Shown here in pieces: positions 1 to 9,515 of a stretch of 35,846 nucleotides of DNA. Numbering within the stretch: position 1 is the first letter of the stretch; each line of letters opens with the position of its first letter. The notes under the pieces were generated by a model. That model did not search any database. It was not told where the DNA came from and saw nothing but the letters and a program-made list of their open reading frames with translations. A program made the position numbers and the translations under genes. Source of the DNA: Dimorphilus gyrociliatus (taxonomy: Eukaryota; Annelida; Polychaeta; Dinophilidae); assembly GCA_904063045.1 (NCBI GenBank), contig CAJFCJ010000117.1:12809-48654 (forward strand), given 5' to 3'.

Positions 1-57
1 AGAAATTCGAATAATTTTAATAATAATTCTCTTTTAATATTTTGAAAAAAAAAGCAG

Positions 58-848
58 TTGCTATGGTGAATTTACAAATAATGTTTTGGGGAAGGTGAAT
101 CCGAAATTTAAACCAGATGTTGAAGGTTTAAAAGTTGCTTTTTCTCTTTCTCTCGTCAATATTGCATGGGAAGATAAAGGAGTATTTAGCTTTGTTGCTT
201 GGCCAAAAATGGTATGTTTTTCTAATACAAAATAGACTATAAATATCTATTATAAATATTTTAATAATACAGAATTGGACTGATCCCAGATTAACATGGA
301 AATCTGAGAAATTTCAAGAAATTCACCTACCAATTGATGATATTTGGATGCCAGATGTCATTGCCTATAATCTGTATGTTGAACATTCATTATTATTATT
401 TAATTAATTCAATCGATAAAAATGAAATAAAGCTTGTTTATCTCAGATTGGAGGCTGAAGATTATTTAATCAAACCTTTGGCAGTTGTATATTCCAATGG
501 TTTTGTTCTTGTTATCCCATCCAAGAAATATGTTGTAAGTTGACACTGACAACTTCTTATTATATAGTAACACTAATACATTTTCCCATTCCTTTCTCTA
601 TTCAGGTTCGTTGCACAGAGGATAAAGATCATTTGTACACGTGCACTATAACTTTCGGCTCTTGGACTTACAGCAATAAAGACATAGATCTTGTGTTGAG
701 CAGCGATCAACTGGATCTGGATCTTTACGAAAATAAAGATTTTGAAATTGTCGATAGTGATGTTGTTCGTACAGAGAAAAAGTATTCGTGCTGTCCAGAA
801 TTGTATATTAGTTTAAAGTATACTATTCAACTTAGACGAAAAGTGTAA
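58..848 (+). CDS. Acetylcholine-binding-protein-like Cys-loop ligand-binding domain, 5' end missing
   Basis: Four exons read as 58-211, 273-373, 447-534 and 606-848, with consistent phases and about 194 residues visible. The start and signal peptide would lie left of the window. The product resembles the extracellular half of a nicotinic acetylcholine receptor. Visible elements are NWTDPRLTW (loop D region), DIWMPDVIAYN (loop A), FGSWTYSNKDIDLV (loop B tryptophan) and KYSCCPELY (loop C with the vicinal cysteine pair of alpha-type subunits). The reading frame ends at IQLRRKV-stop, exactly where the first membrane helix would begin, and a polyadenylation signal follows at 888-893. This suggests a soluble, secreted pentameric binding protein like molluscan or annelid AChBP. 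The Cys-loop spans only 9 residues between its cysteines; receptors usually have 13 and Lymnaea AChBP 12. Ligand binding is inferred from conserved aromatic residues. A truncated receptor pseudogene is the alternative. Confidence 0.82.
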
Positions 849-1238
849 TTCTTATTTGAAATGCTCTACTTTTAATTCTCCTTTTTTAATAAACAATCAA
901 TACAAGTATAAGAGAAAAATATTTGGTTTGTTATTCGTTGATTCCAACAAAAAGTAGGTCATACAATTAAAAAATCATTTATCATTACTAAATTGTAGGT
1001 TTACCGACTAGAATCAATACTCTTGTAATACAGTAGTGACATCTCCATTTTCATTTGAATATAGGCAGAAATATCCGTACGGATTGTTCAAGAGTTGTTA
1101 ACAGATGTTTTTATTATTTTATTTCATAAATTTAGTATCTTATGAAATATGAAAAATGAAATTATAGATTAATATAATAAAAAGGAAAACTTTTTAGAAG
1201 TAAACGAGATTAATGATATGAAAAAATTTTAATCATGC
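849..1238. other. Intergenic stretch, mostly unassigned
   Basis: Apart from the polyadenylation signal near its left end, I see no coding potential, repeat or RNA gene here. It separates convergent genes: the AChBP-like gene on plus and the small orphan on minus. Confidence 0.5.
888..893 (+). terminator. Polyadenylation signal of the AChBP-like gene
   Basis: An AATAAA hexamer lies 39 bases after the stop codon of the Cys-loop ligand-binding-domain gene. It supports the view that the transcript really ends before any membrane-spanning exon. Confidence 0.55.
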
Positions 1239-1469
1239 TCAATTGAGCATATAGTCATATATTTTCTTATCCATTGCTTTCCAATCAAAGACCTTCCACT
1301 TTGAAAGTGGACAACGGGTTTTAGGATAAACGTTTCTTCCAAAACCATAATGATCTTCATGATCTAAAACGATGATATTCTTATCTTTAATCATCTTTTT
1401 CAGATTTTCCTTTTGCTGTTCAGAAGTGGTGATACAGATGTAATTTTTGAATTTTCCTTCATCAGCCAT
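1239..1469 (-). CDS. Small uncharacterised protein, 76 aa
   Basis: A single-exon frame starting MADEGKFKNYICITTSEQ and ending KKIYDYMLN. Codon choice is varied, unlike the AT-biased frames of the surrounding non-coding DNA, and the composition (charged, with spaced aromatics and two tryptophans in the C-terminal half) looks like a real soluble protein. There is no signal peptide or membrane segment. The ATG is preceded by a purine-rich stretch and a TATTTAAATA box lies about 40 bases upstream. I do not recognise the family. The C-terminal part (RNVYPKTRCPLSKWKVFDW) has the basic, proline-and-tryptophan style of small cytoskeletal or ciliary proteins, but this is only an impression. Confidence 0.5.
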   Translation of the reverse strand: MADEGKFKNYICITTSEQQKENLKKMIKDKNIIVLDHEDHYGFGRNVYPKTRCPLSKWKVFDWKAMDKKIYDYMLN

Positions 1470-1615
1470 TGTGTCTTTTGAGAGTTTCTATTGCAGAATG
1501 AATATTTAAATACAATGGATTAACCATACAACTATGGATTTAATGACGTAAGTAGTGGATATTTAGTTTTAACCATTTGAATTAATTACTGTGTAAAATA
1601 TAAGTAAAATATAGT

Positions 1616-2545
1616 TTACTGGACAGTAGTGACACCTACATTTCTATAAACAATCCTCTTCAAAATATTTTTGTAAAATATCTTTGTTTGAATTCTTATG
1701 GAGGATTTAGTATAACCATGAACTAGCGGATTTACTGTTGAATTTGAAGCCATAATTGCTGTAAATACGTCAACTAGTAATATAAACTTGGAATCGGAAA
1801 GAATATAATTCAATCTGTGTCTATTGTAATGAACAATAACCAATACGACTGATAAACTCCAAAAGAAACAATTCATTATTAAAAGACAAGTTAAAACTGG
1901 TATACTACTGCCTGTAGATTCTATATTAACGGCGTTCGTTCTATCGGAAATTATCTTTCTGTGTCTTTTTATCGCTCGAAGAATGGGAATGTAGAGTAAT
2001 AGACTAGCAATAGAACTCGGTAAAACTGTACTAAATGACCAAAAATGAAGATAAGAAAATGAGAAAACTTTTAAAATATTACATTGAAATGTATCATTCC
2101 TATTCAAACTTAATTCGTAACGATTCCAACCCATAACCGGAAGTGAACAAATAAAAACGTTAACGAACCATACGCAAGAAAATAGGAGAAAAGCCCTTCT
2201 AGTTGTCCATAGTTTGGTAAAGGTTAACGGTTTAACAACTGCCATAAACTTTTCAAATGTAATTAGGGTCAATGTCGAACAGGAGATTGAAACTACTAAG
2301 AAAATAACCTGAAATCCGCAAAGACAACTGTAATAACTTATATCATAGTTATGCAGAATTATGAATATAAGTAACGTCATTGAATATAAGACATCAGTAA
2401 ATGTCAATGCAGTCATTCCAAAGTTATGTAATTTCCATAAATCTTTATTAACCATATGAATTATTATTAAATTACTGTTTAAAAGTAGGTCAACAATTTG
2501 AGTACAACCAGAAAATAGCGATATATAAACGCTTACGTACACCAT
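1616..2545 (-). CDS. Atypical rhodopsin-class GPCR, intronless, 309 aa
   Basis: Seven hydrophobic segments fit a class A receptor with a very short N-terminus. TM1 holds LLLNSNLIII (the usual asparagine). TM2 has TFTDVLYSM where most receptors have LAxxD. TM3 begins after a cysteine (CLCGFQ) and ends FEKFMAVVKPL, so the DRY motif is replaced by E-K-F while the following AVxxPL is kept. The second extracellular loop has MGWNRY and a cysteine (FQCNI), as in opsin/amine-like receptors. TM6 reads CFFWSL without the proline of CWxP. TM7 has NPLVHGY instead of NPxxY. Length is normal for the class but the tails are short. A ligand cannot be assigned. Loss of three activation motifs together could mean an unusual signalling mode or relaxed constraint. 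The frame itself is intact over 309 codons. Confidence 0.8.
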   Translation of the reverse strand: MVYVSVYISLFSGCTQIVDLLLNSNLIIIHMVNKDLWKLHNFGMTALTFTDVLYSMTLLIFIILHNYDISYYSCLCGFQVIFLVVSISCSTLTLITFEKFMAVVKPLTFTKLWTTRRAFLLFSCVWFVNVFICSLPVMGWNRYELSLNRNDTFQCNILKVFSFSYLHFWSFSTVLPSSIASLLLYIPILRAIKRHRKIISDRTNAVNIESTGSSIPVLTCLLIMNCFFWSLSVVLVIVHYNRHRLNYILSDSKFILLVDVFTAIMASNSTVNPLVHGYTKSSIRIQTKIFYKNILKRIVYRNVGVTTVQ

Positions 2546-2629
2546 GTTTATTACTCTACAACTTTTTCATATAAAAAGAGGGATGAAACTAAGCAAAACT
2601 GCATTATAAGAACGATTATGAATATGAAT

Positions 2630-2655
2630 AATATATATATATATATATATATATA
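2630..2655. repeat. (AT)n microsatellite
   Basis: About 13 perfect AT dinucleotides, seen directly. It lies upstream of the minus-strand GPCR gene start. Confidence 0.9.
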
Positions 2656-2889
2656 CATTTAACCCTGATTGGCTGATTAACAAAACATCTAAATTCTACA
2701 ATATTTTACAATTATTGTCTGCGTCAGAGTAGAGAATCTTTAACCTTCGTCTTTAGATTACTAATTGGGTGAAAGCTTTCAGAGACAGGGAAGATTAGAT
2801 TATGGATTGATAAAAATGGCTGAGAGGAATAAGATACCTATTCCAGGGGTAGTCCATTTAAAGGCGTTTTTCATGACATTCTATCTCTT

Positions 2890-2951
2890 ATGAGAGAGGG
2901 GGGAGAGAGAGGGAGAGGGAGAAAGAAAGAGACATAGAAAGAGAGAAAGAG
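2890..2951. repeat. GA-rich purine tract
   Basis: A roughly 60-base stretch made almost only of G and A on the plus strand, with imperfect GA and GGGA units. It is a simple-sequence tract and carries no coding signal. Confidence 0.85.
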
Positions 2952-3492
2952 TATTTATCTTTATCGAATTATTTTTTTAATAGTATCTCTCTACTATCAA
3001 AACGTATAGACCGAGGGAACGAGGAGAAGCAGGGGGAGGAGAAAAAGATTCCTTACTATTAAAGGAAAATTTCGTACCTGAAATACGTAATTGGGAATAT
3101 AAGAATTCCAATAAAATCTTTCGCAAGACTCGTTCATTGCAGTTTCAAAGTTTTATACTGGAAATATAGCGTTATCTCTTGCAATACTTTGATAAATTAT
3201 ACTGGATTAATAACTGCAGTAAAATCTTTAAAATGTCTATTTGCTTTTGCATAAACTGTATTAAAAACAAGAATTAAATCTCTCAATATACCTATCCTTG
3301 TGAGAATTGAACTATTCAATTTATGTTATCTCTACATTTCATTCTTCTTTACACTGTATAAAATTAAAAATGTTTGAACTGTTACTATTTCCAGAATGGA
3401 TCGATTAATCCCATTGATTGAGTTCTGTTGAAATAGCGTGCAGCTTCTAATCTAAAAATAGATTTGAATAAAAAGAATCAGAAGGATTACTC

Positions 3493-4419
3493 ATGAACTT
3501 GTTAAGGACACTTTTTTTGTTGCTATTTTCATTTAGTACCATCAATCACACCATTCGTCTAGGATGCTCTACAAATATCTTATTATTCTTATTATCATTC
3601 TAAAACGGAATATTCTTTGCAGTAGGCCTATTAGTTCATTTTAAACAATATTTGTTTTTTACACCCATTCAATTCCCCCCTTTTAGAATACGAATATGAG
3701 AAATATGACGGAAAATTTCTGCTTGGATACGATATTGTACCGTTGGAAGATTCTCTCTTAAATCATACTATTTCCTTGGAGTATTGTTTAGAAATATGTA
3801 ACAGATATTTAAATTGCAGGTAAGTATATCTATGCATTTTGTATTATATCTTTATCAATTATCCCTCAACTGCAATAACAGAGCAGTAAATTATGATAAT
3901 ACAATTAAAACTTGCAATTGGAAAAGTAGCGGAAGTGTTATTGAATTAGTTGGAAATAGTTATTCTAGTTTTGATTATTATTTGAAAAAAAATGATTCAA
4001 GTCCATGCAAATATAATGTCTTGAATCGGAAATTTGTGAAGAATTCTATTGTTTATATTAATAATGAAAAATTGGAAAAACTTCACACAGATTTTATAGA
4101 TGATTGCAAAAATGTTTGTAATAAATATATTGAATGCAAGTTTGTCTTTTTTTTCTTTTATTTTTTTAATAATAAATTCTCCCTATTTTTTGAAAATTTT
4201 CCAATTTTTAGAGGATTCGATTACAATTTTGCCAAGAAAGAATGTTGGTTTAATAATATCACACACACCAATCCTAATAGTGATGTTATAACTAAGAACA
4301 AACTTCATCTATTTGAGAAGATAAATTCAAATTGTACTTCGTCAAGTATGTCAATATTATTAATATTTTTTATTATTTGCATTGAAATCTCCATTAAGAA
4401 GAAAATTTCACTTCAATAA
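3493..4419 (+). CDS. Two-PAN/apple-domain surface protein, four exons, about 220 aa
   Basis: Exons read as 3493-3556, 3687-3819, 3882-4139 and 4212-4419; phases agree at every junction. Exon 1 encodes a signal peptide (MNLLRTLFLLLFSFST). Two cysteine-bearing modules follow. The first has CLEICNRYLNCRAVNY then CNWKSS; the second has CKNVCNKYIECKGFDY then KKECWFNN. This CxxxC...C...C spacing is typical of PAN/apple domains, which bind proteins or sugars outside cells. The C-terminus is a hydrophobic stretch (SILLIFFIICIEI) followed by a short basic tail, giving a type I membrane anchor or a GPI-attachment signal. The exon 1 donor (GTCTAG at 3557) is weak, so the signal-peptide exon is the least certain part. 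PAN domains also occur in the large gene at 30021-33845. Confidence 0.72.
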
Positions 4420-5089
4420 TGTAATATAAAAACTTAAATAGCGAATATTTAGGTTTAGAACCCTAACCCTCTTATTCAAACAAGTAGGCATCTGGTGTTT
4501 ATTTAACGTTCAGAATGCAATATTAGTTTTACTCAAAGGTAATTAGACCTACAAACGGTATATATATATATATACACACAGAGACTCAATAGACAACCTG
4601 GAAGTAATTTTGTTCATAATTTGCAAAAATAAATACGAGATTGATTATAGTTTCCACCAACAAATTCGCATCCGAAATGTTGGATGCCATTGAAAACTGG
4701 TGCAATTTATAAATCTAATAGAATGTATACAATAACACCCAAATATTCTGATATTCCTTTTTTAAAAATAAATACAATTCTGTAGGCTTTCATCTTTAAT
4801 CAATATGTGAAAATGTTAGAATTTTGAAGCAACAGACGACCAAAGTATTCTTAAATTAAGATTTGCTTTGGTGTGAATTCCAATAAAAGTGTTAGAATAG
4901 ACTATTTTAATATATTAGATACAATCGCAATACTGCACTGTATACTGTCATTCGATTCTGTCAAGCCAATACAAATTTATTTTGGTATAAGCCAAACTGC
5001 AAATTAGGAGATCTACATGTTCTGATCAATGAGAAATTATCCCATTTTTAGTGCATGAGAAGGCCTCTTCAATGAATAGTTTGCACACT

Positions 5090-5990
5090 GTTAAAAAGCT
5101 ATTTTGGGAATGAAACTCTCAGTTAAGGTTAGGTAAGAGGGTGGGAATCCAACATAAAAATGGAAGAAAAACTTTGAAGACTTGCTAAGAACTGGTCACC
5201 CAAAGACATCTGCAATAGATCAAAATAGAGAAACAATTGACAGGCTTATCAGGAGAGATCAGACTGCATCTCAAAGAGAAATAAGCAAAAAATTAAATAT
5301 TTATTAAGAGGCTGTTGGGAAGATGATCAAGGAGTTGGGGTATAGAAAAATTTATGCAAGATGGATTCCATAAGATCTTAATGAGGACCAAATGGACGTA
5401 AAGGTACTTGGCGGTGAGCAGGTGAAACCGTACATAGATTAAACTGTACCCATAAGTGAAATGAAAAAACATCCATGTATTGTTGTGTTTAGAATAAGGC
5501 AATCTCAAAGTCCAAAGATGACTTTTTCATGCTCTGACATGTTAATCATATTCTTAATTGGCTACCGAAAAATTTTCTAAAAGTTAACTTAAAAAGTTTA
5601 TTGATCTATGCTTAAAATAATAGTTTCATATAATAAAAAATTCATATATTAAGGAAAATCTTTGTTTAAAAATGTACCCTCACATTCCTCATTACTTAGC
5701 TACTCCAAGGGTGAAAAAGAAGACTTTTTGAAAGAAATAGTTACTGGAGATGAAGGTTGCGTACATCTTTATGATCCAGAATCTAAGAGGCTTTTTTGAC
5801 CTATATGAAGACCCAGAAGAGGTTATGAAGAGATTATATAGAATAAAGTCTGGAAAAGAGATCATATTGCAACATGATAATGCCAGACCTCATACCAAAA
5901 ATTTCATAGAAATCTAGAATGGTCTATATATTCATACCCACCATTTGATTATTATCTGTTTGGATCACTAAAATATCACCAAAAATACAA
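5090..5990 (+). pseudogene. Decayed mariner-family transposase
   Basis: Translated pieces in different frames match a mariner transposase. The helix-turn-helix part gives FEDLLRTGHPKTSAIDQNR and QREISKKLNI near 5165-5310. The catalytic part gives KEIVTGDEGCVHLYDPESKR near 5735-5795 with the first aspartate, then ILQHDNARPHT near 5865-5905 with the second, then FDYYLFGSLKYHQ near 5945-5985 with the third. Several stops, frame changes and a shortened segment between the first and second catalytic blocks show it is dead. Terminal inverted repeats were not identified, so the limits are approximate. Confidence 0.8.
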
Positions 5991-6385
5991 AGTGATTGAA
6001 ATATTCCGATCATACCTAATCATTCATGATTTCTTTAGTTTTTTATAAACTGTTCAAGTTTTCTCTTTTAAAATGACTGCCTTTCTTTTCTCTAATTTGA
6101 ATTAAATGACTTACGATAAAATGTGTTTTCTCTTTAATACAATCATTTGACAAATGATATTGAATTGTGCTTGATTGTTTATTCCTTTTCCTCTTTTGCA
6201 TTTCGAATTAGGTTGTGAATTTTTGATTAATTTACTTATAAGAGATAATTTTAACATTGTCTATGATGAACAAAGAACAAGATTATTCCTTTTTACTTTT
6301 CTCATTTATCTTTATTAATTATTCAATTTTTAATTTAGCTAGTTCCAAGTCACATAGTTTGTAGATGGAATCCTTCATAAGTACA

Positions 6386-6556
6386 GGTGAGAATATATAG
6401 GTCATTATCTAGTCCTAATAAATAAATGGACGAGTTTATTTATAATTAAACAGTAAGAAGAAAAACTAATAGATTTTGACATATTGGGATTTGAATCTAG
6501 TTTTATAACCTTCTCTTTCCTTTATTTATTCAAGAGGAACACCAATTGACTTCAAG
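6386..6556. repeat. Dispersed repeat, copy 1 of 2
   Basis: Two blocks, one around ATATAGGTCATTATCTAG and one around TTCTCTTTCC to ACACCAATTGA, recur in the same order at 10199-10300 with moderate divergence. In this copy the blocks are about 70 bases further apart. There is no coding content; probably an old non-autonomous transposon, class unknown. Confidence 0.5.
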
Positions 6557-6989
6557 AACTGTCTATCAATTTGCTTGCCTTTTCCAAAAAAATTTTGTAT
6601 GGAATTATAAATCCTCACAAAAATATGTAAATAATTTGTAAACTAGGAGAGGTAGAGGTATCTGAAAACTACTCAAAACTAGACAAAATTTCCTACATTT
6701 TAGTCAAATTTTTTTTAAAACAAGGACATTGATTACCCTTCAAAATAGCCCCTACAAAAACATAATCCATCGAATGAAAAATTTCTTTCACCACTTTACA
6801 TTTATTGACTTTTTAGTAGTTGTTTTCAAAGGTTAAAAAGTTGTATAAGACTTGACAAGGTTTGTAAAGTCTAAAGTCTAAAGTCAAGTATTCAATAAAA
6901 AACATAATATTAGATTTGTCATGCTTCAAACACATGAACGATGATAAGAGTTCAATTGCATTATACTGTATATATATAAGAATAATCGG

Positions 6990-7196
6990 GGATCAACAGA
7001 AAACGGCCCCAAGAAGGATATTTGAAGGCAGCATTTTGGGTTAAGAAATGGGTTAGGAGGAAAAAAGCATTTATTGATTTGTAGTTAAGGGGTCCCATCT
7101 AAGGGTTAGGAGTAATGAAAAAGGGTTACGGATACATTAGGGATGGTTTAGGCTTAGGGTAAAACTATGCTTTTGGGGCCGTTTTCTGTCGCATCC
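6990..7196. mobile_element. Short inverted-repeat element (MITE-like), copy 1
   Basis: About 207 bases bounded by inverted ends. The left end starts GGATCAACAGAAAACGGCCC and the right end, read on the other strand, starts GGATGCGACAGAAAACGGCC. The interior has several degenerate TTAGGG-like motifs, including GGTTAGGCTTAGGGTAAAA near 7147-7164. It carries no reading frame. The interior is shared with elements at 27246-27442 (opposite orientation) and 34805-35014. TAAGAAT occurs just outside both ends and may be part of a target duplication. Confidence 0.7.
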
Positions 7197-7364
7197 TAAG
7201 AATCGCCTATAACTTAGCACTAACAATGATATATTCCACAATATGATATTTTTTAATATTAAAGAATTTAATGTTCAATTCTTACCTAGTTCTCTTTTGA
7301 ATATGCAACTCGGTTTTATACAATGCTACACGTTACTGATGAATCAAATTCTAGAATATTTAGC

Positions 7365-8462
7365 TTACTTTAATTGTACATAGACAGTATTTGCATAACT
7401 CCGAAATCCTCTAAGGGGTAGTTTCATATTAATTTGAATACTTTTGCAATGTTTCTTTGTAAGTAAAGGAGTTACAGTGCTTCTGAACAATTTATATGTA
7501 CTCTTCTTTTGAGCATCAAATGGATAAAGTAAAATATCGCAAAGATATGGTGGTTCGTAGATAACTGATAGTAATTTGTCAAGGTTACTGCCAACTTTTT
7601 GTCGAAATTTTGAATTCAATTCGAATGATTTATTATAAGCACCAAAATTATCAATGTATCGTTTTGTATAGAATTGGGATGAGACTTTAACTAGACATCC
7701 AGCCGCGTCGCAAGCCTGTCTTACGGAAAGATTATTACTTAGGCCACTGGTCGAACCTGCAAGATAGTTATCATCAAAAATGATATGCTTGAATCCGTGT
7801 TTAGCAGCTTGAACAATTCTTTTATAAACTGATTGATGATCGTCGAAATAGACGATTGTCTTTTCACGTTTAATCTTCTCTTTCGACCAATCAATTCTGT
7901 TGAAATCCAAAAATTTCTTACTCGTAAAATATTTCGTTGAGTTTCTTTTATCTAAATATTGGTTTGGTGTTGTTGGACTAATCACTGTAATTCTTGCTTT
8001 GGGTAGAGCTTTGCGGATAAGCCATGTTCCATAACCTTTGTTGGCACCACTTTCAATCACGTGCTCAGGTTGCATTATCCTCAAGAATGACCATAAAGCA
8101 AATCTGTTGTTTATAGATCCATCTGTAGTGAAATTATGTAATCTTTTTGAAAATATTTGTAGAAAAGGACCAATAAATTGAAAGAATTTGTCTTCCTTGA
8201 AGAATGGAACCAAATGATGATTTCTTCCACATCTATAAATAGACTTTAAATCACTTTTACTTGTGAAACAATCAGTTATTTCATAAGCCAAATTCTTAGG
8301 TTTATTCGAATTTGTACTTGAACTATTATATTTATTAATAGCAGCTCCCTTCTTCTGAATTTCAACTCTGGAATAGACTGTAAATATTAAGATAACTACA
8401 GTAATTACAATTAATAGAATCCAATTGCATCCATTTCTCGAATACACCATCATTAGTAACAC
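7365..8462 (-). CDS. Membrane-anchored SAM-methyltransferase-like protein, paralog A, 365 aa
   Basis: Single-exon frame. Residues about 12-31 form one hydrophobic helix (ILLIVITVVILIFTVY) with a short basic N-terminus, so a type II membrane protein with a lumenal or extracellular catalytic part is likely. The core contains HVIESGANKGYGTWLIRKAL, which fits the glycine-rich SAM-binding motif I of class I methyltransferases, then an acidic FDDHQSVYKRI and HIIFDDNYLAGSTSG. I recall this FDDHQ...(E/D)DNY layout from uncharacterised methyltransferase-like proteins in marine animals, algae and bacteria; no substrate is known to me. A paralog at 14009-15073 has the same length and the same C-terminal SYANTVYVQLK. 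The central 602 bases (7642-8243) match that gene at all but two positions, while both flanks are clearly diverged. Confidence 0.78.
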   Translation of the reverse strand: MLLMMVYSRNGCNWILLIVITVVILIFTVYSRVEIQKKGAAINKYNSSSTNSNKPKNLAYEITDCFTSKSDLKSIYRCGRNHHLVPFFKEDKFFQFIGPFLQIFSKRLHNFTTDGSINNRFALWSFLRIMQPEHVIESGANKGYGTWLIRKALPKARITVISPTTPNQYLDKRNSTKYFTSKKFLDFNRIDWSKEKIKREKTIVYFDDHQSVYKRIVQAAKHGFKHIIFDDNYLAGSTSGLSNNLSVRQACDAAGCLVKVSSQFYTKRYIDNFGAYNKSFELNSKFRQKVGSNLDKLLSVIYEPPYLCDILLYPFDAQKKSTYKLFRSTVTPLLTKKHCKSIQINMKLPLRGFRSYANTVYVQLK

Positions 8463-9139
8463 TAAATTCTTTAGTTTACGCCCAAATTAAGAAAAAAATT
8501 TATAAGTCGGACTGCTTTAAAGGGCTGGGTTGGGAATGACTGTTTCGTCTATTGAATTCTCTTTTAAATAGTCCTATTTCTTTCAGGGTTTGGACAAAAA
8601 AATGTTTACTTTTGAATAGAAAATGTGATGAATGGACAACATAGAAAAGCGTACACATACATTCGTCAGCTATACCCTACAATAGAGAAGCAGTATTCAC
8701 CTAGCTTCGCGTAGGCCATTCACATTGTGCGGCAATAAAACCTATTAAATTATATACAGAATATTGCTATTTGCAACCTAGCATTAATATTAAAATTTAT
8801 TAATCTATAAATTTATGATTTTGAACTAAAACTAGTTGAATTAAATATGAATTATGCTTAAATTCTAAGTTTAGATTATATTCACTATCTACTTAACATG
8901 CATTAATTAGATATATTTCCTCCTTATATGCTGATGCTAAAATTACTAACTCAATCAATTGAATATCATTGTTAAAGTAGAATATAAAAAGGGTCAAATA
9001 TACAATCCACATGTTTTCTTGATTGTTGGACTTGTCCTATTCAAATTGTTACATCTTATGCAACTCTCCAACCTGAGAAATTCAACTATTATTTAGAAGA
9101 GGAAAACAATAAAAACATGACCATATTTACAACTTTTCT

Positions 9140-9515
9140 TTGTCTTCAAATGTTACTTTTGTTTTTGTCAACATTGAGATTTGTGAAGTATCAACCCTTA
9201 AAAGAGTATATAAAGCCTACGAAATTAACAGTTGACAGTTCAGTTTTCTAACCGTCAGCTAGTTGTTTAAACTAGCTTGTTTAGAACTAGAAGCTCATTT
9301 TACTCAATACATATTCTTTGCACGAAATACTTGTGTTTTGTTGATTAATTTCTACCGAAATTACATTTGTTAGACTATTTGTGGACGAACTTTAAAGGTT
9401 CTATTTGTGTGAGTACTTTGGCAAGTTGGCAAATGATTGGAAAGGACGATTACAATTGTGACGAACCAGAAATTCATGCAATTACAATACAACAAAGTAC
9501 AAAAAGCATGAGAAT
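9140..9515 (+). mobile_element. Retroelement 5'-end fragment (LTR plus possible gag start)
   Basis: A TATATAAAGCC promoter-like box at about 9208-9218 is followed by a segment (9231-9270) repeated at 29041-29082, and a second segment (9468-9503) repeated at 29088-29122. In the 29 kb copy the two segments are nearly adjacent; here they are about 200 bases apart. A frame starting MIGKDDYNCDEPEIHAIT runs through the second block. The layout suggests an LTR followed by the start of gag, but no intact LTR pair or primer-binding site was identified. Confidence 0.4.

Larger units (their letters stand above)
2546..3492. other. Intergenic: simple repeats, no gene seen
   Basis: Contains an AT dinucleotide run near 2630-2655 and a purine-rich GA tract near 2890-2951, listed separately. 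I see no coding exon besides the signal-peptide exon starting at 3493. Confidence 0.5.
4420..7364. other. Repeat-rich intergenic region
   Basis: Holds a TA/CA dinucleotide run near 4558-4582, a decayed mariner transposase (5090-5990), one copy of a dispersed repeat (6386-6556) and a short inverted-repeat element (6990-7196). No intact gene was seen. The open frame on the minus strand at 5293-5508 is only the antisense of the mariner remnant. Confidence 0.6.

Noticed and set aside
843-1100. Splice donor GTGTAA at the end of the Cys-loop domain leading to membrane exons
   Set aside because: No hydrophobic TM-like coding sequence lies in the following bases, and a polyadenylation signal is at 888-893.
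5293-5508. 71-codon minus-strand open frame
   Set aside because: Antisense of the mariner transposase remnant.
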